Below the pieces are notes generated by a model. It had not been told where the DNA came from and searched no databases. It saw only the letters and a program-made list of their open reading frames with translations. A program made the position numbers and the translations under genes. This document shows positions 1-9,699 of a stretch of 34,863 nt of DNA, piece by piece. This stretch comes from Bacteroidales bacterium (lineage in GTDB: Bacteria > Bacteroidota > Bacteroidia > Bacteroidales > JAAYJT01). The stretch covers positions 1 to 34,863 of the forward strand of contig JAAYJT010000049.1 in NCBI GenBank assembly GCA_012522795.1. The letters run 5' to 3'. Every line of letters begins with the position of its first letter. Position 1 is the stretch's first letter.

Positions 1-26
1 AAATTCTTCCACACATGATTTCTAGG

Positions 27-69
27 ATAAAAAAATCTCCCTTTGGGTATTTTTATCCAAAGAGAGATT
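27..69 (-). terminator. Intrinsic terminator of rnr
   Basis: Read on the minus strand, a 13-bp stem (57-69 with 34-46, one position being a U-G wobble) encloses a 10-nt loop and is followed directly by seven T residues (complement of A29-A35). It lies about 70 bp past the rnr stop. On the plus strand the same arms have an A-C mismatch and no T run after the hairpin, so the element is oriented for rnr. Confidence 0.85.
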
Positions 70-137
70 GTTGAAAGCTGTTTTTAATCCCAAAAAGTAG
101 AAATTATTCTATTTTCTGAAAGTGCCTAACTAATATA

Positions 138-2303
138 TTATTCTACAAGTACAAAATCCATTTGCTTTTTCTGCAGGTCTACTTTCCGAACTCGAATTTT
201 TAATCTATCACCTAACTTAAACTGCTGCCCATAGCGTTGCCCCACAACTCTATAATTATCCTCATCGAGGTAGTAAAAATCATCGCTGAGATATTTCAGC
301 GATATCATTCCTTCACATTTATTTTCTTCAATTTCCACATAAATTCCCCACTTACTTACACCTGAAATCAGCCCATAAAATTCCTGACCTATTTTATCCA
401 TCATATATTCAGCCTGTTTGTATTTAACTGATTCACGCTCGGCAAGCTCAGCTTTTCTTTCCATTTCTGATGAATGCTGACACAGGGGTTCAAAATCTTC
501 TTCACTTACTGATGGTTTTCCGGCAAGGTAATCTTTCAGCAGGCGATGAACCATGAGATCAGGATAGCGTCTGATAGGAGCGGTAAAGTGAGTGTAGTAC
601 TTAAAATCAAGACCGTAATGACCAATATTCTTTGTTGAATATTCTGCTTTTGCCATGGTACGGATTGCAATATTTTCAATTATTGATGATTCTGCTTTTC
701 CTGATATTTGTTCGAACAGTTTATTGAACGAATTAGCTACAACTTTACGCGAAGTTGTTTTCAGGTTATAGCCCATTTTTCCGATGAATTCAGTAAAACG
801 GGTTAGTTTTTCCTGATTGGGTTCATCGTGTATACGATAAACAAAGGTTTTTGGCTTGCGATTGCCTCTTTTCATACCTATTAATTCGGCTACCTTGCGG
901 TTAGCCAAAAGCATGAATTCTTCAATCAGCCAGTTTGCTTCTTTACTCTCAACTATGTATGTATTGAGGGGTTTACCGTTTTCGTCAAGTTTAAATTTTA
1001 CTTCAACCGTATTAAAATTGATAGCACCACTTTTAAAACGTGCCGATCGCAATTTCTGAGCTAAGTCATTCAAGATCAGCAGTTCATCTTTATTATCTCC
1101 ATCACCACCTTCAATAATAGCCTGCACTTCTTCGTAATTATACCTGCGATTTGAACGGATTACAGTTTCTCCGAACCATTCTTCAAGTACTTCAGCTTGC
1201 TCATTCATTATGAAAACAGCCGAAAAACAAAGTTTGTCTTCGTTTGGGCGCAAAGAGCAAACAAGATTCGATAATTTTTCAGGAAGCATAGGGATCACAC
1301 GATCAACAAGATACACTGACGTGCCTCTTTCATAACCTTCTTTGTCAATAACTGAACCTTCTTTTACATAATGCGATACATTGGCAATATGAATACCAAC
1401 TTCCCATACATTTTCCCTGACTTTTTTCAATGAAATGGCATCATCAAAATCTTTTGCATCCTCAGGGTCAATTGTGATTGTCAATACACCACGGAAATCA
1501 CGGTAGTTCCTGATCTCATCTTCCGAAATGGTTTCCTTGATTTTAGCAGCTTCTTTTTCTGCTGCTCTCGGAAAGGATAACGGAAAATTATGATTCACCA
1601 GAATAGATTTCATTTCCACATCATGATCCCCTGGTTTACCAAGTATTTCAACTACCTCCCCTATCAGATTTTTAGCATGTTTAGTCCATTCAATTATTTT
1701 AACAACGGCTTTCTGCCCATTTTTTGCCTTTTTCATATTTTCCGGCGGTATCATAATATCAATGGGAATAGTAGCATCGTCGGGTATTAGAAAACCAATT
1801 TTTCCGCTTAGACTTATGGTTCCTACAAAATTTATTCTTGCCCGGGATAGTACTTCCACAATCTGACCTTCAATTTTATATCCCTTACGCTTCGGAAAAA
1901 GATGTACTTTGACCTTATCACCATGGAGGGCAGTACCGGTATTATTGTATGCTATAAATACGTCTTCGTCAAGTTCAGGTGTAATGATATAGGCTTTTCC
2001 GCTTTGTTTCATATCTACTACACCTGTAACATAGTTTTTAGGAATAGCTTCCTTGAATTTTTCAGGTGCAAGCTGATATTTACCTCTGTTCAGCTCAACT
2101 ATTGATTTGTTTTTTCTGAGATCTTCAAGAATGACTTTTACCAGTTCTTTGCTTGCTTTATCGCTCAAACCTAGTTGAGAGGATATTTGCCTGAAATTCA
2201 ACGCTCTGTATGGATTGTTTACGAAAACTTCAAATACTGTGGCTACAAAAGAACTTTTAGGAGTAGTGTCTTTTTTATATGAGTTTTTCTTTTTCTTATT
2301 CAT
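138..2303 (-). CDS. rnr: Ribonuclease R (RNase II/RNB family 3'-5' exoribonuclease)
   Basis: Processive 3'-5' exoribonuclease that degrades structured RNA, including mRNA and defective rRNA, in the cytoplasm. The 721-aa protein has the usual RNase R order: an N-terminal winged-helix region (about 17-85), cold-shock/OB domains (about 90-230), a catalytic RNB domain (about 255-590) and a C-terminal S1 domain (about 640-718). The metal-binding signature DPEDAKDFDD is at 279-288, with all the expected Asp residues. The start ATG is followed by a Lys-rich stretch. It lies 119 bp downstream of gltX on the same strand and may be co-transcribed with it; a terminator follows. Length and motifs are normal for the family, so the identification is firm. 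Confidence 0.96.
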   Translation of the reverse strand: MNKKKKNSYKKDTTPKSSFVATVFEVFVNNPYRALNFRQISSQLGLSDKASKELVKVILEDLRKNKSIVELNRGKYQLAPEKFKEAIPKNYVTGVVDMKQSGKAYIITPELDEDVFIAYNNTGTALHGDKVKVHLFPKRKGYKIEGQIVEVLSRARINFVGTISLSGKIGFLIPDDATIPIDIMIPPENMKKAKNGQKAVVKIIEWTKHAKNLIGEVVEILGKPGDHDVEMKSILVNHNFPLSFPRAAEKEAAKIKETISEDEIRNYRDFRGVLTITIDPEDAKDFDDAISLKKVRENVWEVGIHIANVSHYVKEGSVIDKEGYERGTSVYLVDRVIPMLPEKLSNLVCSLRPNEDKLCFSAVFIMNEQAEVLEEWFGETVIRSNRRYNYEEVQAIIEGGDGDNKDELLILNDLAQKLRSARFKSGAINFNTVEVKFKLDENGKPLNTYIVESKEANWLIEEFMLLANRKVAELIGMKRGNRKPKTFVYRIHDEPNQEKLTRFTEFIGKMGYNLKTTSRKVVANSFNKLFEQISGKAESSIIENIAIRTMAKAEYSTKNIGHYGLDFKYYTHFTAPIRRYPDLMVHRLLKDYLAGKPSVSEEDFEPLCQHSSEMERKAELAERESVKYKQAEYMMDKIGQEFYGLISGVSKWGIYVEIEENKCEGMISLKYLSDDFYYLDEDNYRVVGQRYGQQFKLGDRLKIRVRKVDLQKKQMDFVLVE

Positions 2304-2322
2304 TTTTTTGAAATTGGATTAA

Positions 2323-2360
2323 AATTGTGCTGTTGTTTGAATCTTGAATAAGGCACAATT
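2323..2360. repeat. 8-bp inverted repeat in the rnr leader region
   Basis: AATTGTGC (2323-2330) and GCACAATT (2353-2360) are perfect inverted copies 22 bp apart, 20-57 bp upstream of the rnr start. It could be an operator or a leader hairpin. A second small hairpin, GCTTAT/ATAAGC, lies at 2369-2384. Neither has a T run, so I do not call a terminator. Confidence 0.3.
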
Positions 2361-2422
2361 GGAACAATGCTTATGTTTATAAGCTATATAATTGATTAAT
2401 AATAAAATAGAATACAAAAATA

Positions 2423-3958
2423 TTATTGCTCTACAAAAGCAATAACGTTTCTAATTCTTTCAACTGATTCTTTTATTCCAAGAATCTCCATAATAAAGAA
2501 CAGATCGGGACCGGTTGCTGAACCTACAAGTGCAATTCGAAGCGGAAGCATTACACTTCCCATGTTTAGTTGATTGTTCTCGATATACGACTTTATTAAA
2601 AGCGATAATTCGTTTGCTTCAGGATTAGTGCAGTTTTCAATCAAAGGTATTATTTCAAGAAGCGCAGGTATGGTTTCAGGTTTCCATCGTTTTTTAATAA
2701 GCTGTTCATCGTATCGTTTAGGTCTTACAAAGAAATATTCTGATTGAACCAATAAATCAGGAATAAGATTAGCGCGTTCTTTAATATGGGGTAATATCTT
2801 CAGGAAAATATTTTCATCAACCTTGAGATCTTCTTTTTCGCTAATATAGGGTTGCAATAATGTAAACAGTTCTTCATCCGGCTTTGTTTGAATGTATTTA
2901 TGATTATACCATTTGGCTTTATCCGAATCGTATTTTGCACCTGATTTACTGACCCTTTCAATTGAGAATGCATCAATAAGTTCGTTCATCGAAAATATTT
3001 CCTGTTCAGTACCGGGATTCCAACCCAGCATTGCAAGCATATTAATAAAAGCCTCTGGTAAATATCCTGATTCGCGGTAACCACTTGATATTTCATTACT
3101 TACCGGATCTTTCCATTGTAATGGAAAAACCGGAAATCCTAAGCGATCGCCGTCTCTTTTACTTAGTTTGCCTTTGCCATCGGGTTTGAGCAATAAAGGC
3201 AGATGTGAAAATTGAGGCATAACATCTTCCCAACCCAGATATCTGTACAACAAAACATGTAATGGAGCTGACGGAAGCCACTCTTCGCCGCGTATAACAT
3301 GGGAGATTTTCATAAGATAGTCGTCAACTACATTGGCTAAATGATAGGTAGGCAGTCCGTCTGACTTGAAAAGCACCTTGTCGTCAAGTAAATTACTGTC
3401 AACCTCGACAACACCACGAATCAGATCATGTAAAACAACTATTTCGTTTTCCGGTATTTTTATTCTCACTACATATGAAGTTCCAGCTTCAAGGAGTTTT
3501 TTTACTTCGTTTTTCGGTAGTGATAACGAATTACGAAGATTTCCGCGTGTTTTGTTGTCGTATTGAAAAGGAGGGGCTTTAAGTTCTTCAGCTTCTTTTC
3601 TTTTAGCTTCAAGCTCTTCGGCAGTATCGAAAGCATAATATGCGTAGTTATTTTCAAGCAAAATAGCAACATACTGACGATAAATCGCTGTTCGTTCACT
3701 CTGGCGGTAAGGCCCGAAAGGACCACCAAGATGGACACCTTCGTCAAATTCGATCCCGCACCAATTCAATGATTCAATTATATATTTTTCAGATCCTGGT
3801 ACAAAACGTGTCTGATCAGTATCTTCGATCCTTAGGATGATCTTGCCATTGTGTTTGCGGGCAAAAAGATAATTATACAAAGCAGTTCTTACACCGCCAA
3901 TATGTAATGGTCCGGTGGGGCTGGGAGCAAAACGAACCCGAATTTCTGTTGAATTCAT
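2423..3958 (-). CDS. gltX: Glutamate--tRNA ligase
   Basis: Class I aminoacyl-tRNA synthetase that charges tRNA-Glu with glutamate. The HIGH-type motif PTGPLHIGG is at residues 14-22 and the KMSKS-type motif KLSKRDG at about 263. The C-terminal half is the all-helical anticodon-binding region. I place the start at the ATG at 3956-3958, giving 511 aa. An upstream in-frame ATG at 4048 would add 30 residues unlike the family, and an exact -7 box (3977-3984) lies between the two starts. rnr follows on the same strand. Whether the enzyme is discriminating cannot be decided here. Confidence 0.96.
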   Translation of the reverse strand: MNSTEIRVRFAPSPTGPLHIGGVRTALYNYLFARKHNGKIILRIEDTDQTRFVPGSEKYIIESLNWCGIEFDEGVHLGGPFGPYRQSERTAIYRQYVAILLENNYAYYAFDTAEELEAKRKEAEELKAPPFQYDNKTRGNLRNSLSLPKNEVKKLLEAGTSYVVRIKIPENEIVVLHDLIRGVVEVDSNLLDDKVLFKSDGLPTYHLANVVDDYLMKISHVIRGEEWLPSAPLHVLLYRYLGWEDVMPQFSHLPLLLKPDGKGKLSKRDGDRLGFPVFPLQWKDPVSNEISSGYRESGYLPEAFINMLAMLGWNPGTEQEIFSMNELIDAFSIERVSKSGAKYDSDKAKWYNHKYIQTKPDEELFTLLQPYISEKEDLKVDENIFLKILPHIKERANLIPDLLVQSEYFFVRPKRYDEQLIKKRWKPETIPALLEIIPLIENCTNPEANELSLLIKSYIENNQLNMGSVMLPLRIALVGSATGPDLFFIMEILGIKESVERIRNVIAFVEQ

Positions 3959-3976
3959 GATATTGAGATTAAAGTG

Positions 3977-3984
3977 CAAATATA
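3977..3984 (-). promoter_or_regulatory. Predicted -7 box for gltX
   Basis: The minus-strand sequence is TATATTTG, an exact match to the Bacteroidota -7 consensus TAnnTTTG, 18 bp before the gltX ATG. I see no -33 TTG at the usual 17-23 bp spacing, so this rests on the -7 element and its position. Confidence 0.45.
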
Positions 3985-4088
3985 CAGAAGTACAGTGAAT
4001 TAAAGTTTTGAGTAAATCAAAATATATTGTTAAAAAATTGAAAAACAAATAATTATAGACAAAATAAACAGACTAAACTAATGTTTTA

Positions 4089-4096
4089 TAACTTTG
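4089..4096 (+). promoter_or_regulatory. Predicted -7 box for the cyclase-like gene
   Basis: TAACTTTG matches TAnnTTTG exactly, 24 bp before the ATG at 4121. The alternative TTG start at 4094 lies inside this box, which argues for the ATG. Confidence 0.45.
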
Positions 4097-4120
4097 ACAA
4101 ATGATTTAAAAACGTTTTAT

Positions 4121-6199
4121 ATGAATAAAAAAGGTAAGTCGGGATATCATATAGTCAGAATTTATGTGATTTCAATTCTGTTTTATATCATGCTGTTACT
4201 GCCGGTTTTGATTGCATTGTCGTACCAGATGGGTCCAAAATTAATTGAAACCCGCGATAGTGTTTTTAAAGCGATTTTGTGGGTTTTTAAAGATAGTGAA
4301 ATACATAATGATAATATTGCCAGGTTTGAAAACCAAACCATAAAGAATGAGTCAATTGCCAAAAAAGATAAAACTACTGATAACGAACTTATTAAAAGTC
4401 AAAGTAAGGGTAGGAGAGAAGGATTATCGGAAATAGGAAGGAAATTGAAGCAGAATTATAAAACACCTTATTTTACTGCTGTTTCAATTATTGTTGTGGT
4501 TGTTTTCTTATTTACCAGTTTTCTTGCTTTGATCATAAATCTGCCATTGAAAAGATTTTTCAGAAAACTTCGGAAAAACAAAACTATTTCACCACAGCTT
4601 TGTAACTACTGCAAGCCTCTGTTGTTACGTTCGCCCTCAATCAATGCAGGAATTCTATTTTTGAACTTTACTATTCTACATGGGTATATATATTTTGTTT
4701 TGAGAAGCGGAAAAGGCTTTGAGGATATAATATGTTACAACCTGTTCATTCATTTTTTTTATGTTTCAGTTTTTGCGTCTTTATTGGCGGTTTTATTTGT
4801 TTTTCTCTTGCAAAAACACAGGGTTCGGAATATTTATATCGAATATGTTTTTGATGCCGAAGATCTATACAAAAGGAATAAATATTTCCCCAAAAGCGGA
4901 ATTCATACGCATTTTTGGCTTTCAATTGGTTTGACCGTTTTAATTTCTCTTGCTTTAATCATCGTTTATGTTTTTCTGGGTTTGACATCAATTAAGAGTT
5001 TCGGCAATTTAAGCTCAGAACAATTAAAAATACTGACAGGGTATTACTTTGAAAATATTTCTGATAATAATTATTTTACCAAAGAAAACATTAGCAGCCT
5101 TTACTATATAAATGCGATTGATAACATATTGATGATCAGTGGGATAGTTATTACTATCATAGTAATGGTGGTCTTTATGCTTATCCAGATAAAATGGGTA
5201 GTTCTGAGTATTATTACTCCTGTGAAAGAGCTTTCTTACAATATGAAGTGGATTGAAGTAGAGAACACCGATAATTTTACCATTGTCAGGGCTGATGATG
5301 AAATAGGGCAATTATGTGAGCAATGTAATGAAATGACCATCAGGCTTAAAACCCATACTAAAAAGATTAAAGAAATGAATAGGGAGCTGGCAAGTTTTGT
5401 ACCCGGACAATTTTTTAAATTACTGGGAAAGGAAATATTTACTGAAATAAAGCCCGGTGATCAGATCCAAAGAGACATGACTATACTTGTCTCTGAAATA
5501 AGTTCATTTTTTGATGATTCAGAAGAAATAAACTCCAGTGAAGGTATTGAATTACTAAATCAATATCTGAATATTGCAGAACCTTTGATACAGGACAATA
5601 ACGGAGTTATTGACAGGCATTCCGGAGGTTTTGTCATTGCACTTTTCAGTAGAAGCGTTGATGATGCTATTGAGGCCGCTGTGGCAATTCAACAGACAGT
5701 ACGGCAATTCAATGAAAAAAGAAAAGGTTCAAACGAAAAAGAAATAAATATTGGTATGGGCATTCATGCTGGAAGTTTGATTCTGGGAGTCATTGGCAAT
5801 GAAAACAGAATGGAAGGCACTATTATAAGTAAGGCAGTAGATTTTGCCATGAACCTTGGAAAACTAACTAAAACATACGGGAGTACTATACTTATCAGTG
5901 GAGATGCATTGATAAAGCTTGGGAATACGGTTCGCTTCAGATATCGTATACTTGATATGGTAAGTACAAACGAAAAGTCTGGCTTAATTTATATATTTGA
6001 GATACTTAATGGAGAAGAAGAAAAGCTGAGAAAGCATAAGGAAGAAACACGGGATTTATTTGGTAAAGCTGTTGAATTGTTTCACAGTGATAAGCTTGAT
6101 GAGTCATTGGATATATTTCAGAAAATTCTGACAATCAATCCTGAAGATAAGGTTGCAAGGTTCTATTATGAACGTTGCAGCTCAGCAGATAAAGGATGA
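4121..6199 (+). CDS. Six-TM HAMP protein with a degenerate class III adenylate/guanylate cyclase domain and TPR-like tail
   Basis: Membrane protein of 692 aa from the ATG at 4121 (a TTG at 4094 would add 9 residues). About six hydrophobic segments occupy the N-terminal 370 residues, with a charged soluble loop between the first two. A HAMP-like linker follows, then a class III nucleotidyl cyclase fold at about 450-610, then a TPR-like helix pair ending near 690. The fold is clear from LLNQY, GIHAG and GNENRM, but the active site is not. The first metal Asp is Glu (SEIS, E459). The second, normally in a GD pair, is Gly (RHSGGF, G503). The usual DAVN...R segment reads KAVDFAMN. It is therefore probably a catalytically inactive sensor or scaffold. 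The fold call is firm; the inactivity is inferred. Confidence 0.85.
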   Translation: MNKKGKSGYHIVRIYVISILFYIMLLLPVLIALSYQMGPKLIETRDSVFKAILWVFKDSEIHNDNIARFENQTIKNESIAKKDKTTDNELIKSQSKGRREGLSEIGRKLKQNYKTPYFTAVSIIVVVVFLFTSFLALIINLPLKRFFRKLRKNKTISPQLCNYCKPLLLRSPSINAGILFLNFTILHGYIYFVLRSGKGFEDIICYNLFIHFFYVSVFASLLAVLFVFLLQKHRVRNIYIEYVFDAEDLYKRNKYFPKSGIHTHFWLSIGLTVLISLALIIVYVFLGLTSIKSFGNLSSEQLKILTGYYFENISDNNYFTKENISSLYYINAIDNILMISGIVITIIVMVVFMLIQIKWVVLSIITPVKELSYNMKWIEVENTDNFTIVRADDEIGQLCEQCNEMTIRLKTHTKKIKEMNRELASFVPGQFFKLLGKEIFTEIKPGDQIQRDMTILVSEISSFFDDSEEINSSEGIELLNQYLNIAEPLIQDNNGVIDRHSGGFVIALFSRSVDDAIEAAVAIQQTVRQFNEKRKGSNEKEINIGMGIHAGSLILGVIGNENRMEGTIISKAVDFAMNLGKLTKTYGSTILISGDALIKLGNTVRFRYRILDMVSTNEKSGLIYIFEILNGEEEKLRKHKEETRDLFGKAVELFHSDKLDESLDIFQKILTINPEDKVARFYYERCSSADKG

Positions 6200-6251
6200 C
6201 AATAAACTATTGGTTCAGATAAATGAAAAGCACAGAAAGCACCTTATGAAC

Positions 6252-6277
6252 ATGTGAAACCTTTAATAATGTGAAAC
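6252..6277 (+). repeat. Two direct copies of ATGTGAAAC, 17 bp apart
   Basis: ATGTGAAAC occurs at 6252-6260 and 6269-6277 in the gap before the DUF4175 gene. The spacing is not a whole number of helical turns. The word resembles one arm of parS, but the palindrome is absent. It may be a regulator site or chance. Confidence 0.25.
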
Positions 6278-6336
6278 GGGCAGTAAACTAAGCTGATAGT
6301 TTATACGTTTAACAGAATAAGAAAGATTGTAGAAAA

Positions 6337-9300
6337 ATGAATAATACAAGATCACTCGGAGAGTTAATTAAAAAAATTGACGCTTTTATCCGTATGTACT
6401 ATAAGAACCGGATAATACGCGGAATAATATATTCAGTAGGTTTACTGGTGGCTTTCTTTTTATTGTTGAACTTTCTTGAGTATTTCAGCTATTTTGGTAA
6501 AACCACAAGAGCAATATTGTTTTTCGGCTATTTAATTTTTGCCCTTATATTGCTATATGCCTATATAGTAGAGCCATTACTGAGATTATTAAAAATCCGT
6601 AAAACAATAACTCACGAACAGGCTGCAAATATAATAAGCCGACATTTTCCTGAGATCAGCGACAGACTGATAAATACCCTGCAATTGGGTTCAATGACCA
6701 ATTATGATGAAGGAAATCTTGAAGTTCTGGAAGCAGCAATTCGTCAGAAAACCGAAAAGATACGTCATATACCTTTTACTGAAGCAATTGATAAAAAGGA
6801 GAATGTAAGGAAAATGCCTTATGCACTGATTCCGCTTTTAATAGTGATACTTATTTTTATTGCTGCGCCTTCAATGATAAGGGAGCCTGCCCATAGGATT
6901 TCGACCTATAGAACTCATTATGAGCGACCAATGCCATTCAGCTTTGTAATTCAAAATGAAGACCTGAGCGTATTGAAAGGTGAAGACCTTGATATTTATA
7001 TAAAACTTACCGGCGAAGAATTGCCCGCTGAAATATTTATTGAATTCGATAAAAAGGTTTCACGTTGTATAAGAGTTTCAAATACTGAATTTATTTATAG
7101 GTTTAAGAATATTATTAAGGATCAGAGTTTTAAACTTCAGGGAGGAGGGTTTTACAGTGATGATTATAAGATAAAGGTTGTTCCCAGACCAGTCATTATT
7201 AATTATACCGTAAGTCTTGAATATCCGGCATATATAAGACGGCAGAATGAAGAAATAGCAAATACGGGCGATTTTTCGGTTCCGATAGGTACGAATATTA
7301 CATGGAAATTCAATACCGAAGCAGTAGATTCTGTTTTTCTTAAAACAAATATTTCAGAGAAACCTACTATCAAAAAGTTGTCTGATAATAGTTTCTCTAC
7401 AACTGTTAAGGTCATGGAATCCTTTGATTATGTTATTATACCGCAAAATAGTTTCATCATATCCAGGGATTCGCTTTTGCATCAAATCACAGTTATTCCA
7501 GATATGTATCCTGAAATAATGGTTGAAACTTTAATTGATTCAAGTAATTATAATCTTGCCTTCTATACTGGTCAGATAAAGGATGATTACGGTTTTGCCA
7601 AACTTGATTTTATTGTTAAGAAAAGAAATGTAAAACATCCTGATAAAATTCTGGAAGAAACTAAAAAGAGCATAAATATTGATAGATCTGTTAATAGTCA
7701 GACATTCTTTTATAATGCTGATTTTTCTGATATTAATATCGAACCGGGCGACAGAATTGAATATTGGTTTGAAGTGTGGGACAACGACAGGATAAATGGA
7801 AGTAAATCAACACGATCAGGGTTAGGAACTGTTGAAGTACCCGGAATTGCCGAAAGAGAGCAGCAAATAGCTGATAGGCAGAATGAAATGACTACAGAAA
7901 TGACATCTGTACAAAAAGAGCTTTTTAAGTTATCGGAAGAGATAGAACAGCTTCAGAAAACTATTCTGCAAAAAGAAAGCATTAGCTGGGAAGATACACA
8001 AAAATTACAGCAAATGCTTGAACAACAGCAGGAATTGCAGTCAAAGGTAGAGAAACTGAAAGATGAAAATACAGCTTTGAACAGGCTTCAGAATGAAATA
8101 AATCCGTACAATGAAGATATAATAAAAAAGCAACAGGAGTTGCAGAAACTATTTGATGATATAATGACGGATGAAATGAGAAAGCTTTTTGAAGATATTC
8201 AGAATTTGCTTGATAAGCTGGATAGAGAAAAAATGCAGGATGCACTTAATCAAATGAAATTAAGCAATAAAGATCTGATGGATGATCTTGACAGAACTCT
8301 TGAGTTATTCAAGCAGCTTGAAATGGAAAAAATGATAACTGAAACTGTTGAAAAGCTTAATAAACTTGCCGAGGAACAGGACGAACTGCTCAAAGAAACA
8401 TCTGATGCCGGTTCAGACTCAGAAGAATTGGATAAAAAGCAGGAAGAAATCGCTGAACAATTTGAAAAAATAAAGGAAGACATTAATAAGCTTGAAGAGA
8501 AAAATGAGGAGCTTGAAGAAAAATATGATATGATTGAAACCGGTGATATGCAAAAGGATATTGAAGACTCGATGGAGAAAAGCCGTGAAAATCTTCAGAA
8601 AAATCAAAAGAAAAATGCTGCTCCTCATCAGAAAGATGCATCTGATAAGATGAAAGAAATGGCTGAAAATTTCATGGATATGATGATGCAAATGCAGAAT
8701 GAACAACTGGGAGAAGATATAAAAATGGTTAGAAAACTATTGGAGGATCTTGTTGATATTTCTTTCGATCAGGAAGATATGATTGATAAAACGATAAATA
8801 TAAATAAGATGGATCCCCGCTTCAATCGGATTTTGAGCGATCAGAAAAAAATAAATGATGATCTTCGCCTTGTTGAAGATTCTTTAAATGCTATTGCGCG
8901 CCGTCAGCTTGCTATTCAGCAGTTCATTCTGCGGGAGATATCACAAATCAATCATAATGTTGAGGAAACTCTAAAATCGCTTGAGGATAGAAATATTAGC
9001 GTTGCAGGAACAAGGCAACAGTTTGTTATGACATCAATCAATAATCTGGCTTTAATGCTTAGCGAGGCTCTGGAACAGATGAATGAAGATATGATGAGCA
9101 ATTCAAACGACGGAAGCAGTTGCCCAAATCCTGGTTTTGGACAGGGGAAATCAAAAAAGAACTTGAAATCAATGAAGGATTTGCAGCAGCAAATGAATCA
9201 ACAAATGGAGCAGTTAAAAAATCAAATGGGTAAACAAGGAGAGGAGGGGAATCCTATGCCGGGCGGACAAACCATGAGCGAACAATTTGCAAGAATGGCT

Positions 9301-9696
9301 GCTCAGCAGGAAGCTCTGAGAAGGCAAATGCAGGAATATATTGAAGAATTAAAAAAAGAAACCGGAAAAGGTGACGGAAATGCAATGAAAGCAATTGAGG
9401 AGATGGAAGAAACTGAAAAGGATCTTGTTCATAAGAGAATAACTAATGAAACTTTGCTTAGACAAGAAAGGATATTAACAAGATTGCTTGAATCTGAAAA
9501 AGCTGAAATGGAGAGAGAACAGGAGGAGAGGAGAGAATCCAGAGAAGCAAAAGACTACCCCGTAACTAGTCAGGATTCAATAATAGAGATATACAGGAAG
9601 AAAATGGCGGAAAGGGAATTATTCCGAACAATTCCACCACAGATGAACTCATTTTATAGAACAAAAGTAAATAACTACTTCATTCAGGTTCAATAA
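6337..9696 (+). CDS. DUF4175-like giant membrane-anchored coiled-coil protein
   Basis: A 1119-aa protein. Two hydrophobic segments lie near residues 24-46 and 56-80 and a third at about 160-180. A beta-rich, probably periplasmic region follows (about 180-500), then some 550 residues rich in Glu, Lys, Gln and Met with strong heptad character, and a Gly/Met/Gln-rich stretch near 930-990. This architecture and the position directly before ybeY and mnmG fit the DUF4175 family common in Bacteroidota. Its function is not established. The spacing to ybeY is 3 bp, so the two are almost certainly co-transcribed. The start ATG is the first in frame and precedes the first membrane segment naturally. Several long antisense frames over the coiled coil are shadows of its composition. 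Confidence 0.8.
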   Translation: MNNTRSLGELIKKIDAFIRMYYKNRIIRGIIYSVGLLVAFFLLLNFLEYFSYFGKTTRAILFFGYLIFALILLYAYIVEPLLRLLKIRKTITHEQAANIISRHFPEISDRLINTLQLGSMTNYDEGNLEVLEAAIRQKTEKIRHIPFTEAIDKKENVRKMPYALIPLLIVILIFIAAPSMIREPAHRISTYRTHYERPMPFSFVIQNEDLSVLKGEDLDIYIKLTGEELPAEIFIEFDKKVSRCIRVSNTEFIYRFKNIIKDQSFKLQGGGFYSDDYKIKVVPRPVIINYTVSLEYPAYIRRQNEEIANTGDFSVPIGTNITWKFNTEAVDSVFLKTNISEKPTIKKLSDNSFSTTVKVMESFDYVIIPQNSFIISRDSLLHQITVIPDMYPEIMVETLIDSSNYNLAFYTGQIKDDYGFAKLDFIVKKRNVKHPDKILEETKKSINIDRSVNSQTFFYNADFSDINIEPGDRIEYWFEVWDNDRINGSKSTRSGLGTVEVPGIAEREQQIADRQNEMTTEMTSVQKELFKLSEEIEQLQKTILQKESISWEDTQKLQQMLEQQQELQSKVEKLKDENTALNRLQNEINPYNEDIIKKQQELQKLFDDIMTDEMRKLFEDIQNLLDKLDREKMQDALNQMKLSNKDLMDDLDRTLELFKQLEMEKMITETVEKLNKLAEEQDELLKETSDAGSDSEELDKKQEEIAEQFEKIKEDINKLEEKNEELEEKYDMIETGDMQKDIEDSMEKSRENLQKNQKKNAAPHQKDASDKMKEMAENFMDMMMQMQNEQLGEDIKMVRKLLEDLVDISFDQEDMIDKTININKMDPRFNRILSDQKKINDDLRLVEDSLNAIARRQLAIQQFILREISQINHNVEETLKSLEDRNISVAGTRQQFVMTSINNLALMLSEALEQMNEDMMSNSNDGSSCPNPGFGQGKSKKNLKSMKDLQQQMNQQMEQLKNQMGKQGEEGNPMPGGQTMSEQFARMAAQQEALRRQMQEYIEELKKETGKGDGNAMKAIEEMEETEKDLVHKRITNETLLRQERILTRLLESEKAEMEREQEERRESREAKDYPVTSQDSIIEIYRKKMAERELFRTIPPQMNSFYRTKVNNYFIQVQ

Positions 9697-9699
9697 AGT

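Noticed and set aside
3959-4048. N-terminal extension of gltX from the upstream ATG
   Set aside because: The 30 extra residues do not fit the family, and the likely -7 box (3977-3984) lies inside them.
7982-8706. Long antisense open frames over the DUF4175 gene (Ser/Phe/Leu-rich)
   Set aside because: Mirror images of the Glu/Lys/Gln-rich coiled coil; no promoter and unnatural composition.
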